DNA from: Actinomyces respiraculi
GTDB taxonomy: Bacteria; Actinomycetota; Actinomycetes; Actinomycetales; Actinomycetaceae
Assembly: GCF_014595995.2 (NCBI RefSeq)
Contig: NZ_CP063989.1
Span: 1,674,001 to 1,738,000 of the forward strand
Direction: 5' to 3'
Length of the DNA: 64,000 bases
The notes beneath the pieces are model-generated. The model searched no databases and was not told the origin of the DNA. It saw only the letters and a program-made list of their open reading frames with translations. Of the stretch, positions 9,336-17,405 are shown piece by piece. The position numbers and the translations under genes were made by a program. Every line of letters begins with the position of its first letter. Within the stretch, counting starts at the first letter, position 1.

Positions 9336-9341
9336 CCGTCC

Positions 9342-10139
9342 ATGCCCATCCTCGATGCGCCGGTCGGCGTCCTGCTCGCACTGTGGGCGCCCGTGCCCTC
9401 CTCCGTCGGGACCGCCCTCGTGCAAGGTCCCGACGGCGTCCACGACGTCGTCGCCGCCGCCACGGGACCCGCGGCCTCCGGCTGGGACGGGTCCGGGGCC
9501 GCCGGGTGGGACGCGCACAAAGCCCCCGGTCGTGTCACGACGGCGGTGGACCTGGCGTCCTGGTTGGAGGCGGCGCGCCCGTTTCGCCGGTGCGCGGCCG
9601 TGCTGCCCTCGCCCGCGGACCCGGTGCCGGGTCTGGCGCTGGCACTCGATGAGGGGCAGGCGGTCCTGCTCGAGGGCGGTGCGGGCTCGTCCCTCGAGGG
9701 CCTCAGCGTCCTGCTGGTGCCCCGAGCCTCAGGCACGAGCGTCACCTGGGCGGCGCACGTGCTGTCCGCCTCCCCCGCCCCCTTCGACGCCTCGCAGGCG
9801 CGCCGCGACGTGCACCGCGCCACCGAGGAGGCCATTGAGGCGCTGGTGGCGCTGGACCTGGCTCGTGAGCGCCCTCAGATGGCCGAGGCGCTGACGGATC
9901 TGGTGACGGCCGTCTTGGACCCGAGGCTCCTGCCGCCCTCGCTACCGGCGCGTCAGCGCGACCTGCTGGAGCGCTCGCTGCGCCTGCTGGGCATCTGCGA
10001 GCTGGCGCTTGAGGACGATGGGGCTGCGGCCACCGCCTCCCAGGGCCTGGCACGCAGCCGGGTGCTGCGCCGGCTCGGCGCGGTGGCGCGCCACGGGGTG
10101 GCGGCCGCCACGGAGACCTGGGGCGCGCACCAGGGGTGA
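9342..10139 (+). CDS. Conserved-looking hypothetical protein, 265 aa
   Basis: I do not recognise a family. The protein begins MPILDAPVGVLLALWAPV, has an Ala/Gly-rich N-terminal half without clear membrane helices or signal peptide, and a helical C-terminal half rich in Leu, Arg and Glu (LARERPQMAEALTDLVTAVL, then RQRDLLERSLRLLGICEL). Codon use has the strong third-position G/C bias of neighbouring genes, so it is very likely real. It is transcribed alone, convergent with glgA and separated from it by a hairpin. It is probably cytoplasmic; its function is unknown. Confidence 0.75.
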   Translation: MPILDAPVGVLLALWAPVPSSVGTALVQGPDGVHDVVAAATGPAASGWDGSGAAGWDAHKAPGRVTTAVDLASWLEAARPFRRCAAVLPSPADPVPGLALALDEGQAVLLEGGAGSSLEGLSVLLVPRASGTSVTWAAHVLSASPAPFDASQARRDVHRATEEAIEALVALDLARERPQMAEALTDLVTAVLDPRLLPPSLPARQRDLLERSLRLLGICELALEDDGAAATASQGLARSRVLRRLGAVARHGVAAATETWGAHQG

Positions 10140-10170
10140 GCGCGGCCGGCTCACGGCTGCCGAGAACACG

Positions 10171-10203
10171 GGCGCCGCCGCCCCTCCACGGGACGGCGGC
10201 GCC
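10171..10203. terminator. Hairpin between convergent genes
   Basis: Perfect 10-bp GC inverted repeat (10171-10180 with 10194-10203) with a 13-nt loop. It lies between the end of the 9342 gene and the end of glgA, so it is placed to end both transcripts. Confidence 0.65.
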
Positions 10204-10217
10204 ACGTCACACAGTCC

Positions 10218-11438
10218 TCAGCGCGGGTTGTCCAAGGCCCACCGGTAGACCTCCATGGTCCGCTCGGCGATCGCGGCCCACGAGAAGTGCTCCTCCACGC
10301 GGGCGCGGGCAGCCGCCCCCATCCGCTTGGCCCTGCCCTCGTCGGTCACGAGGTCGGTCAGGCGCGCAGCCAGGTCGGAGGCGAAGACCTCGGGGTGGAT
10401 CGGGGTACCGGTGCCGTCCTGCAGCTGCTCGAGGGGGACAAGGTAGCCGGTCTCGCCGTCGACAATGACGTCCGGGATGCCCCCGGTGGCCGAGCCGACG
10501 ACGGGAAGCCCCATGGCCATCGCCTCGAGGTTGACGATGCCCAGCGGCTCGTAGACCGACGGGCACACGAAGACGTCCGAGGAGGCCAGCACCGCCTGGA
10601 GCTCGCGGTGCGGAAGCATCTCCTCGATGAGGACCACGCCCGTGCGCTGCGCCTGGAGCGCTGCGACGGCGGCGTCCACCTCGGCCTTGATCTCCTTGGT
10701 GTCCGGGGCGCCGGCGCACAGGATGACCTGCACCTCAGCGGGCAGCATCTCAACCGCGCGCAGTAGGTGCGGCAGGCCCTTCTGACGGGTGACGCGACCG
10801 ACGAAGACGACCGTCGGCCGCGTGGGGTCAATGGCGAAGCGCTCACGCACCTGCACGCTCAGGGCCTCGAACTCAGCATCCTCGGGGCGCGCCCAGTCCT
10901 CCAGGTCGATGCCGTTGTGGACCACCTTGACGCGCCCGGGGTCGACAGCCGGGTAGGAGCGCAGGATGTCCGCACGCATCCCGTTCGACACCGCGATGAT
11001 CGCGGAGGCCCCCTCATAGGCCTGCCGCTCGGCCCAGGAGGACAGGGCGTAGCCACCACCGAGCTGCTCCGCCTTCCAGGGGCGCATGGGCTCCAGCGAG
11101 TGGGCGGAGACGACGTGCGGGATGGAGTGCAGGAGCCCGGCGAGGTGGCCGGCCATGTTCGCGTACCAGGTGTGGGAGTGGACGATGTCCGCCCCGGCGA
11201 CGCCGGGCACCATCTGGAGATCCACGCCGAGGGTCTGCAGGGCGGCGTTGGTGCCCGCCAGCTCGGGCAGGTCCGAGTACCCGGTCACGCCCTCCTCAGC
11301 GCCCTCACGAGGGCCGCCGAAGGCGTGGACGCGCACGTCGGCATGGGCTCTGAGGACCTTCGCCAGCTCGTTGACATGTACTCCGGCACCGCCGTAGATG
11401 AACGGCGGATACTCCTTGGTCAGCAGGTCAACCCTCAT
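10218..11438 (-). CDS. glgA: Glycogen synthase / maltose-1-phosphate synthase (GT4-type GlgA/GlgM)
   Basis: Cytoplasmic glucosyltransferase that uses ADP-glucose for alpha-glucan synthesis. The 406-aa protein has the actinobacterial GlgA start MRVDLLTKEYPPFIYGGAGVHV with the glycine loop, the second Rossmann domain entry VVFVGRVTRQKGLPHLL, and the donor-site motif SVYEPLGIVNLEAMAMGLPVV with paired glutamates. In actinobacteria this family has been shown to make maltose-1-phosphate from ADP-glucose and glucose-1-phosphate (GlgM), so either activity is possible. The frame is open 57 codons upstream, but the ATG at 11438 has GAGGAG eight bases before it and matches the family's N-terminus. It is divergent from glgC, which makes its substrate. 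Confidence 0.93.
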   Translation of the reverse strand: MRVDLLTKEYPPFIYGGAGVHVNELAKVLRAHADVRVHAFGGPREGAEEGVTGYSDLPELAGTNAALQTLGVDLQMVPGVAGADIVHSHTWYANMAGHLAGLLHSIPHVVSAHSLEPMRPWKAEQLGGGYALSSWAERQAYEGASAIIAVSNGMRADILRSYPAVDPGRVKVVHNGIDLEDWARPEDAEFEALSVQVRERFAIDPTRPTVVFVGRVTRQKGLPHLLRAVEMLPAEVQVILCAGAPDTKEIKAEVDAAVAALQAQRTGVVLIEEMLPHRELQAVLASSDVFVCPSVYEPLGIVNLEAMAMGLPVVGSATGGIPDVIVDGETGYLVPLEQLQDGTGTPIHPEVFASDLAARLTDLVTDEGRAKRMGAAARARVEEHFSWAAIAERTMEVYRWALDNPR

Positions 11439-11641
11439 AGTCTGGTGCTCCTCGCTCGAAGGTACCGGCTCCGGCGGGCTCCGGTCCGGGTCGGCCGCTG
11501 GGGTGGCGCACCCGCGGCCAGTGCTGACGCTATCGGTTCCCCACGCGCACGGGGGAGGATTCCGGCGCCCCAGCCCTCCGGCGTCACCGACACCACCGCA
11601 TCTGTTCACACGGTTTACTCCCGCACCGGGGGCGGCTCACC

Positions 11642-11647
11642 TAACCT
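11642..11647 (+). promoter_or_regulatory. Probable -10 box of glgC (leaderless)
   Basis: TAACCT lies six bases upstream of the ATG at 11654, so the transcript would begin at or next to the start codon. This argues against the in-frame GTG at 11648, which would fall before the transcription start. Confidence 0.5.
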
Positions 11648-11653
11648 GTGCCT

Positions 11654-12898
11654 ATGGCATCCCCTCGCGTCCTCGCAATCATCCTCGCCGGTGGCGAAGG
11701 CAAGCGCCTCATGCCGCTGACGGTCGACCGTGCTAAGCCCGCCGTCCCCTTCGGAGGCATCTACCGGCTCATCGACTTCTCGCTGTCGAACATGATCAAC
11801 TCGGGCTTCCTCAAGGTGGTCGTGCTCACCCAGTACAAGTCTCACTCCTTGGACCGCCACATCGCCAAGACCTGGCGCATGTCCGACATGCTCGGCAACT
11901 ACATCGCCCCCGTACCCGCGCAGCAGCGCGTCGGCAAGCACTGGTTCCTGGGCTCGGCGGACGCGATCTACCAGTCCCTCAACCTCCTGGACGACGAGCG
12001 TCCGGACTACGTCGTCATCACCGGTGCGGACAACATCTACCGCATGGACTTCTCGCAGATGCTGGAGCACCACATCGCCTCCGGCCTGCCGCTGACGGTC
12101 GCCGGCATCCGCCAGCCGCGCTCCCTCGCGGACCAGTTCGGCGTCATCGAGACGGACCCGACCGACCCCGGCCGGATCAAGGCCTTCGTCGAGAAGCCGC
12201 AGGAGACGCCCGGCCTGCCGGACTCCCCCGACGAGATCCTGGCCTCGATGGGCAACTACATCATGGACGCCGACGCCCTGCTCGAGGCCGTGACGGTCGA
12301 CGCCGCGGACGAGACCTCCAAGCACGACATGGGCGGCAACATCGTCCCCTGGTTCGTGGCCAAGGGTGCCGCCGGCGTCTACGACTTCAAGGACAACGAT
12401 GTCCCGGGCGCCACCGACCGCGACCGCGACTACTGGCGTGACGTGGGTACGGTCGACGCCTTTTACGAGGCCCACCAGGACCTCATCAGCGTCAACCCCG
12501 TCTTCAACCTGTACAACGAGCGCTGGCCGCTGTTCGCCGGGTACACCAACGCCATGCCCCCGGCGAAGTTCGTCTATGGCTACCACGAGCGTTTGGGCCA
12601 CGCCGTGGACTCCATCGTCTCCCCGGGTGTCATCGTCTCCGGTGGTGAGGTCATCTCCTCGGTGCTCTCGCCCGGCGTGCGCGTCAACTCCTGGTCCAGC
12701 GTGCGTGAGTCGGTCCTCATGGACGGGGCCAACGTCGGCCGCAACACGGTGGTCTCGCGCGCGATCCTCGACAAGTACGTCGTCGTCGAGGAGGGCGCCA
12801 TGGTGGGCCTCGACCACGAGCACGACCGCGAGCGTGGCTTCACGGTGACCGAGTCCGGCATCACCGTCGTCGCCAAGGGGCAGGTCGTCACCCGCTGA
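11654..12898 (+). CDS. glgC: Glucose-1-phosphate adenylyltransferase
   Basis: Makes ADP-glucose from glucose-1-phosphate and ATP, the committed step of bacterial glycogen synthesis. The 414-aa protein has the nucleotidyltransferase signature [14 protein letters not shown], the [14 protein letters not shown] allosteric/active-site segment, [13 protein letters not shown] and a C-terminal left-handed beta-helix ([14 protein letters not shown] through [14 protein letters not shown]). Length and motifs match the family. The start is placed at ATG 11654 because of the -10 box six bases upstream. It is divergently arranged with glgA, with about 215 bp between the two start codons. Confidence 0.95.
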   Translation: MASPRVLAIILAGGEGKRLMPLTVDRAKPAVPFGGIYRLIDFSLSNMINSGFLKVVVLTQYKSHSLDRHIAKTWRMSDMLGNYIAPVPAQQRVGKHWFLGSADAIYQSLNLLDDERPDYVVITGADNIYRMDFSQMLEHHIASGLPLTVAGIRQPRSLADQFGVIETDPTDPGRIKAFVEKPQETPGLPDSPDEILASMGNYIMDADALLEAVTVDAADETSKHDMGGNIVPWFVAKGAAGVYDFKDNDVPGATDRDRDYWRDVGTVDAFYEAHQDLISVNPVFNLYNERWPLFAGYTNAMPPAKFVYGYHERLGHAVDSIVSPGVIVSGGEVISSVLSPGVRVNSWSSVRESVLMDGANVGRNTVVSRAILDKYVVVEEGAMVGLDHEHDRERGFTVTESGITVVAKGQVVTR

Positions 12899-12936
12899 CA
12901 CCACCCCGGCGCCCGAGGGGGCCGCCACGAGGACAT

Positions 12937-12975
12937 GGGCCCCGGGACCGCCGTTGTGAGCGGGTCCCGGGGCCC
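12937..12975 (+). terminator. Hairpin terminator after glgC
   Basis: Perfect 13-bp inverted repeat (12937-12949 with 12963-12975) with a 13-nt loop, between the glgC stop and the serB promoter. It is GC-only with no T tract. Confidence 0.7.
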
Positions 12976-12990
12976 CTCGCGTGCTGCCGA

Positions 12991-12996
12991 TACGAT
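12991..12996 (+). promoter_or_regulatory. Probable -10 box of serB (leaderless)
   Basis: TACGAT lies seven bases before the ATG at 13004. The frame stays open upstream to 12935, but those codons overlap the glgC terminator, which supports the ATG at 13004. Confidence 0.5.
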
Positions 12997-13003
12997 CCGT
13001 GCC

Positions 13004-13705
13004 ATGAGTGACGCCTTGAGCCCCACCGCCCTGCCCCGGGTCAGCGGTGCCCGGGCCACGGGGGCCCTGGCCGCCCAGGGCCCGGGCCTGCTGGTGATGG
13101 ACGTGGACTCCACGCTCATCGAGCAGGAGGTCATCGAGCTCATCGCTGAGCGTGCGGGGACCCGCGAGCGGGTCGCCGAGGTGACGGCGCGCGCCATGCG
13201 CGGTGAGCTCGACTTCGTCCAGTCATTGCACGAGCGGGTGGCGACCCTGGCCGGTGTGCCGGAGCAGGTCGTCGCCGAGGTGCTGGCCGAGGTCCGCGTG
13301 ACCCGTGGGGCCCGTGAGCTCATCGACGCGCTGCACGCGCGCGGCTGCCGGGTCGGCGTGGTCTCGGGCGGCTTCGAGGAGGTCGTCGTGCCGCTGGCGG
13401 AGAGCTTGGGGATCGATCACGTGGCGGCCAACCGCCTGGGGGTGGCCGACGGCGTGCTCACCGGCAGGGTGCTGGGGCGCGTGGTGGACCGCGACGAGAA
13501 GGTGCGCTGCCTGCGTGCCTGGGCCGAGGCCGACGCCGTGCCGATCGAGCGCACCGTGGCGGTGGGCGACGGTGCCAACGACCTGGGGATGATCTCGGTG
13601 GCGGGCCTGGGCGTGGCCTTCTGCGCCAAGCCCGTGGTGGTGGAGCAGGCTCCGGCCGCGGTGCACGTGCGTGACCTGCGGGCCGTGCTCGACCTGCTCG
13701 GCTAA
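13004..13705 (+). CDS. serB: Phosphoserine phosphatase
   Basis: HAD-superfamily hydrolase, last step of serine biosynthesis (phosphoserine to serine). The 233-aa protein has HAD motif I as MDVDSTLIEQEVIELIA (nucleophile in DVDST), motif II VVSGGFEEVVVPLA, and motif III/IV VAVGDGANDLGMISVAGLGVAF. The helical cap (RERVAEVTARAMRGELDF) matches SerB and its phosphoserine pocket. It lacks the N-terminal ACT domains found in some actinobacterial SerB proteins, so it is the short form. It is monocistronic, between the glgC terminator and the convergent phosphatase gene. Confidence 0.92.
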   Translation: MSDALSPTALPRVSGARATGALAAQGPGLLVMDVDSTLIEQEVIELIAERAGTRERVAEVTARAMRGELDFVQSLHERVATLAGVPEQVVAEVLAEVRVTRGARELIDALHARGCRVGVVSGGFEEVVVPLAESLGIDHVAANRLGVADGVLTGRVLGRVVDRDEKVRCLRAWAEADAVPIERTVAVGDGANDLGMISVAGLGVAFCAKPVVVEQAPAAVHVRDLRAVLDLLG

Positions 13706-13745
13706 CCGGTGTCGCGCCCGGCGGCCACGCCGACGAGTGTGCGCC

Positions 13746-14282
13746 TCAGCGGGCGGCGGTCAGGACGCGCCCCAGGTGGGCGGTGCGCGGGCCGAGCTCC
13801 GCCCAGGAGGTCGACACCTGAAGGATGAGGGCCGTGGCCGTGGGCACGCCGAAGGACACCTGCGAGGCCAGGGCGTCATCGGCGTCGTGAAGCATGTGGG
13901 CCAGCACCGAGACCGTCGGCTCGTGGCCCACGACGACGACGGTGCGGACCTCGTCGTCGAGGGCGGTGACGAGGTCGAGGATCCCGGAGGGCCCCTCGTG
14001 GTAGATCGCGGGCTCCACCCGAACCTCGGCGGGGCTCAGGCGCTGCTCGACCGGCTGGGCGCTCTGGCGAGCACGGGCGGCGGGCGACACGAGCAGCAGG
14101 TCCGCGTCCCCGACGGCGAGGTGGAGGTCGCGGGCGAGGTCGTCGGCCATGTCCCAGCCCCGGGAGGTCAGGGGCCGCTCAAGGTCGGTCAGAGCGTTAT
14201 GAGAGGCCTTGGAGTGCCTGACGAGCACAAGGGTGCGCGTGACAGGGCCAACGGGAGCGGGTGTCGTCACGGCGGCCACCAT
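13746..14282 (-). CDS. SixA-like histidine phosphatase family protein
   Basis: 178-aa histidine phosphatase of the short SixA type. The catalytic motif is LVLVRHSKASHN (RHG variant RHS). The rest of the site is DLERPLTSRG, LVSPAARARQSAQ with the phosphate-binding Arg, and VVVVGHEPTVS with the second catalytic His. SixA proteins dephosphorylate phosphohistidine; the physiological target here is unknown. It ends about 40 bp from the convergent serB. No Shine-Dalgarno sequence or clear promoter was found before the ATG at 14282, so the start is less certain than the domain. Confidence 0.85.
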   Translation of the reverse strand: MVAAVTTPAPVGPVTRTLVLVRHSKASHNALTDLERPLTSRGWDMADDLARDLHLAVGDADLLLVSPAARARQSAQPVEQRLSPAEVRVEPAIYHEGPSGILDLVTALDDEVRTVVVVGHEPTVSVLAHMLHDADDALASQVSFGVPTATALILQVSTSWAELGPRTAHLGRVLTAAR

Positions 14283-14326
14283 ACGGCACGCGGGTCAACA
14301 GGCCGCGCCCTGGCGCCCACGGGGCC

Positions 14327-15178
14327 TCAGACGCCCAGGAGGCCCATTCCTCCGTCGGCGCGCACCACCTGGCCGGTGGTGGCGGGCAGCCAATCAGACA
14401 GGAGTGAGACCACTGTTCGGGCCACCGGCGCAGCGTCGTCGGCCTCCCAGCCGAGAGGCGCCCGCTCCTGCCAGGTGGCGGCGAGCGCCTCGAGCCCGGG
14501 CACGGCGCCGGCGGCGGGTGTGCGCAGGGGGCCGGAGCAGACCGCGTTGACGCGCACCCCAGCGGGCCCGAGCTCGACGGCGAGCCCGCGCACGCTGGCC
14601 TCCAGGGCGGCCTTGATCGGCCCCATCCAGCCGTAGCCGGGCATCACCCTCTCGGAGGTGAAGGTCAGGGTGACGACGCTCGAGCCCGCACCGAGCATCG
14701 GGGCCAGGACGCCGACGAGCGCGGCGAGCGAGGCGGCGCTGACGGTGCCGGCCGCGGCGAGGGCGTCGAGGCGGCGGGAGAGCACATCCGCGCAAGCCGA
14801 CCCGGCGGTGGGGCCGGAGGCGTCGGCCGGATGGGCCGTGAGCGATCCGGCGAGTGCATCGCCGAGCAGGTCGCGCCCGGTGTGGGCGACGGCGTGGACG
14901 AGGCCGTCCAGACGCTCGACTCCCATGTGCGCCAGCCGCCCGGGCAGCGCGTCCAGGGAGGCGGCGTCGGCCACGTCCAGGGGCAGGACCGGGTCGGTGA
15001 CCCCCAGGCCGGCCGCCAGGTGCTGCGTCAGGCGCAGGGTGCGCGGATGGCCGGTGAGCAGGACGCGCGCCCCCTGCTCGCTCGCGGTGCGGGCGACGGC
15101 GGCCGCGATCGAGCGTGGGCGCAGCACCCCGGTGACCAGGATGGTGCGGTGCGTCAGCAGGCCCGCGGGCGCGCTCAC
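14327..15178 (-). CDS. Enoyl-[acyl-carrier-protein] reductase-like SDR (FabI/InhA type)
   Basis: Short-chain dehydrogenase of 283 aa. The cofactor loop is TGVLRPRSIAAAVA, the FabI/InhA form (G-x5-SIAxA) rather than the classical TGxxxGIG. The catalytic pair is Tyr and Lys in GYGWMGPIKAALEA, with the Y-x6-K spacing and internal Met typical of FabI. It should reduce enoyl-ACP with NAD(P)H in the last step of type II fatty acid elongation. The GTG start overlaps the stop codon of fabG (GTGA), giving a fabG-fabI operon like the mabA-inhA pair of mycobacteria. The sequence is divergent, so relaxed specificity is possible. Confidence 0.82.
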   Translation of the reverse strand: MSAPAGLLTHRTILVTGVLRPRSIAAAVARTASEQGARVLLTGHPRTLRLTQHLAAGLGVTDPVLPLDVADAASLDALPGRLAHMGVERLDGLVHAVAHTGRDLLGDALAGSLTAHPADASGPTAGSACADVLSRRLDALAAAGTVSAASLAALVGVLAPMLGAGSSVVTLTFTSERVMPGYGWMGPIKAALEASVRGLAVELGPAGVRVNAVCSGPLRTPAAGAVPGLEALAATWQERAPLGWEADDAAPVARTVVSLLSDWLPATTGQVVRADGGMGLLGV

Positions 15179-15945
15179 CGTCCCATCCCCATTCCGCCGT
15201 CGACGGCCAGGACCGTGCCGGTGACGTAGGAGGCCCCGGGCGAGGCGAGGAAGACGACGGGGTCGACGACCTCCTCGACCGTGGCGAAGCGTCCGGCCGG
15301 GATCGCGGCGAGGTAGGAGGCGCGGGCCCGCTCACCCAGCGAGGCGGTCATGTCCGTGGCGACGAGGCCCGGGGCGACGGCGTTGACCGTCACCCCCCGC
15401 CCGGCGACCTCGCGCGCCAGGCTGCGGGTCAGGCCCTCCACACCGCCCTTGGAGGCGCCGTAGGCCGCCAGCCCCGTCCCGCCGCGCGCGGCGATGACGG
15501 AGGAGACGAGGACGATGCGGCCTCGGCGCGCGCGCAGCATCCCGGGCAGGACGGCGCGGGCCGCGTGGAAGGAGCCGGTGAGGTTGGTGCGCAGCACCTC
15601 GTCCCAGGCGGCGTCGGACGTGCGCATGGCCAGGGCGTCGACGTGTGTGCCCGCGGCGGCCACGAGGACGTCCACGACTGCGGAGCCGGTCTCGACCAGG
15701 GCGGTGGCGACGGCGCGCTCGACGGCCTGCGGGTCGGTGACGTCGGCGACCATGCCGAGCACCCCGTCGGGGGCGGTGCCGGTGCGCGAGAGGCCAACGA
15801 CGCGGTCTCCACGTCGGGCCAGGGCCGTGGCGACGGCGGCACCGATGCCCCGGGAGGCGCCGGTGACGACGACGGTGCGCGCCGGGACGCCGCCGGCATC
15901 GCCGTCGTGCCGGGCGTCGTCGTGCACGGCGGTCTCGCTGGTCAT
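15175..15945 (-). CDS. fabG: 3-oxoacyl-[acyl-carrier-protein] reductase (FabG-type SDR)
   Basis: Classical short-chain dehydrogenase of 256 aa: NADP-binding TGASRGIGAAVA, NAAG-equivalent VAAAGTH, catalytic Ser in VSSVIAARG, YGASKGG (Tyr and Lys) and PGLVATDM. It should reduce 3-oxoacyl-ACP in fatty acid elongation, a role supported by translational coupling to the FabI-like enzyme. The frame extends 13 codons upstream, but TACCCT lies six bases before the ATG at 15945, indicating a leaderless start there. Confidence 0.88.
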   Translation of the reverse strand: MTSETAVHDDARHDGDAGGVPARTVVVTGASRGIGAAVATALARRGDRVVGLSRTGTAPDGVLGMVADVTDPQAVERAVATALVETGSAVVDVLVAAAGTHVDALAMRTSDAAWDEVLRTNLTGSFHAARAVLPGMLRARRGRIVLVSSVIAARGGTGLAAYGASKGGVEGLTRSLAREVAGRGVTVNAVAPGLVATDMTASLGERARASYLAAIPAGRFATVEEVVDPVVFLASPGASYVTGTVLAVDGGMGMGR

Positions 15946-15951
15946 GGGCTC

Positions 15952-15957
15952 AGGGTA
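15952..15957 (-). promoter_or_regulatory. Probable -10 box of the fabG-fabI operon (leaderless)
   Basis: On the minus strand TACCCT sits six bases before the ATG at 15945. It fixes the start of fabG and separates it from the divergent Dus gene. Confidence 0.5.
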
Positions 15958-16030
15958 CGTGGCCGGGCCCTGGCCGTCGGACAACCACGACGGCTGCGCC
16001 CCAGCGACGGGGGTGTGCGAGAGTGTCCGG

Positions 16031-17320
16031 GTGACTCAGGCTCCCGCGACGACCGACGTGCCCGCTAAACTCATGCCCCCGCTGCGCATCGGTCCCATCG
16101 AGGTGACCACCCCGGTCGAGCTCGCGCCGATGGCGGGGGTGACGAACGCGTCCTTCAGGCGCCTGTGCCGCCTGTATGGCGAGAGTGCGCTGCCCGAGGC
16201 GCTGCGTCCCGACGGCGAGGGGCCCGTCCCGCTGCCCGGTGGGCGGCTGTCCGCCCCGGCCGGGCTGTACGTCACCGAGATGGTGACGACCCGCGCGCTG
16301 GTGGAGCGCAACGACAAGACGCTGGCGATGGTGCGCACGGACCCCGGCGAGAGGGTGCGCTCGATCCAGCTGTACGGGGTGGACCCGTCCGTCGCCGGCA
16401 CGGCGGTGCGCATCCTCGTCGAGGAGGACCTGGCGGACCACATCGACCTCAACTTCGGCTGCCCGGTGCCCAAGGTGACGCGCAAGGGTGGCGGCGCGGC
16501 CCTGCCGTGGAAGCGTGACCTCATGGCGGCGATCCTGCGTGAGACGGTGCGGGCCTCGGAGGCGGCGTCGGCGGCGGCGGGCCGTGACCACCCGGTGCCG
16601 GTGACGGTCAAGACGCGTGTCGGCGTGGACGAGGAGCACGAGACCTTCCTGGACGTGGCGCATGCGGCCGCCAACGCGGGTGTGGCGGCGATCGCGCTGC
16701 ACGGGCGCACGGCCCGACAGCACTACGCGGGGCACGCCAGCTGGGAGGCGATCGCTCGTCTGAAGGAGGCGACGAGCCTGCCGGTGCTCGGCAACGGGGA
16801 CCTGTGGACGGGTGACGACGCGCTGCGGATGATGCGCGAGACGGGCTGCGACGGCGTCGTCGTGGGACGCGGCTGCCAGGGGCGCCCGTGGCTCTTCGCG
16901 GACATCGTCAGCGCCCTGCACGGCTCTGAGGTGCGCACGCACCCGGACCTGGACCGTGTCATCGAGGTCATCGAGGAGCACGGGCGGCTGCTGGCGCAGG
17001 AGATGGGCGAGCGGCGCGGTGTGCGCGACCTGCGCAAGCATGTGGGCTGGTACCTCAAGGGCTACCCGGTGGGCGGGGCGGCGCGCGACGCGCTCATGCA
17101 TGTGGACACGCTCGAGGAGCTGCACGAGGCGCTGGCGGCCATGCGCGCGCGCCTGCCTGAGGTGGTGCCCTACCCGGGCGAGACGGTGGAGGGGCCACGT
17201 GGGCGGGCCGGGAGGCCCAAGCGCCCGCACCTGCCTGACGGCTGGCTGGACTCGCCGTACCTCACTGAGGAGCAGAAGGTGCTGCTGCTCGACGCCGAGT
17301 CCGACGTCTCCGGCGGATGA
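16031..17320 (+). CDS. dus: tRNA-dihydrouridine synthase
   Basis: FMN-dependent enzyme that reduces uridine to dihydrouridine in tRNA D loops. The about 429-aa protein has the Dus signature at its start (PVELAPMAGVTNASFRRLCR), NFGCPVPKVTRKGGGAAL with the catalytic Cys, TVKTRVGVDEEH, ALHGRTARQHYAG, LGNGDLWTG and VVVGRGCQGRPWLF, then a C-terminal helical domain with RDLRKHVGWYLKG. The frame is open to 15494, but the extra codons are antisense to fabG. GTG at 16031 is my choice; GTG 16013 and ATG 16073 are alternatives, none with a clear Shine-Dalgarno sequence. Confidence 0.9.
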   Translation: MTQAPATTDVPAKLMPPLRIGPIEVTTPVELAPMAGVTNASFRRLCRLYGESALPEALRPDGEGPVPLPGGRLSAPAGLYVTEMVTTRALVERNDKTLAMVRTDPGERVRSIQLYGVDPSVAGTAVRILVEEDLADHIDLNFGCPVPKVTRKGGGAALPWKRDLMAAILRETVRASEAASAAAGRDHPVPVTVKTRVGVDEEHETFLDVAHAAANAGVAAIALHGRTARQHYAGHASWEAIARLKEATSLPVLGNGDLWTGDDALRMMRETGCDGVVVGRGCQGRPWLFADIVSALHGSEVRTHPDLDRVIEVIEEHGRLLAQEMGERRGVRDLRKHVGWYLKGYPVGGAARDALMHVDTLEELHEALAAMRARLPEVVPYPGETVEGPRGRAGRPKRPHLPDGWLDSPYLTEEQKVLLLDAESDVSGG

Positions 17321-17372
17321 CCCTGGCCCGCACGTCCTCGGCTTGCCCCGTCGCTGACGCCTGAGCGTTCAT

Positions 17373-17405
17373 GCTGAGCCCTGATACCCCGGGTCAGGGC
17401 TCAGC
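17373..17405. terminator. Bidirectional terminator overlapping the YibE/F stop
   Basis: Perfect 12-bp inverted repeat (17373-17384 with 17394-17405) with a 9-nt loop. The right arm includes the stop codon and last codons of the minus-strand YibE/F gene. It is placed to end both that gene and the convergent dus gene. Confidence 0.75.

Noticed and set aside
15494..16030. Long N-terminal extension of the Dus protein
   Set aside because: These codons are antisense to fabG and would precede the normal Dus N-terminus; the family starts near 16031.
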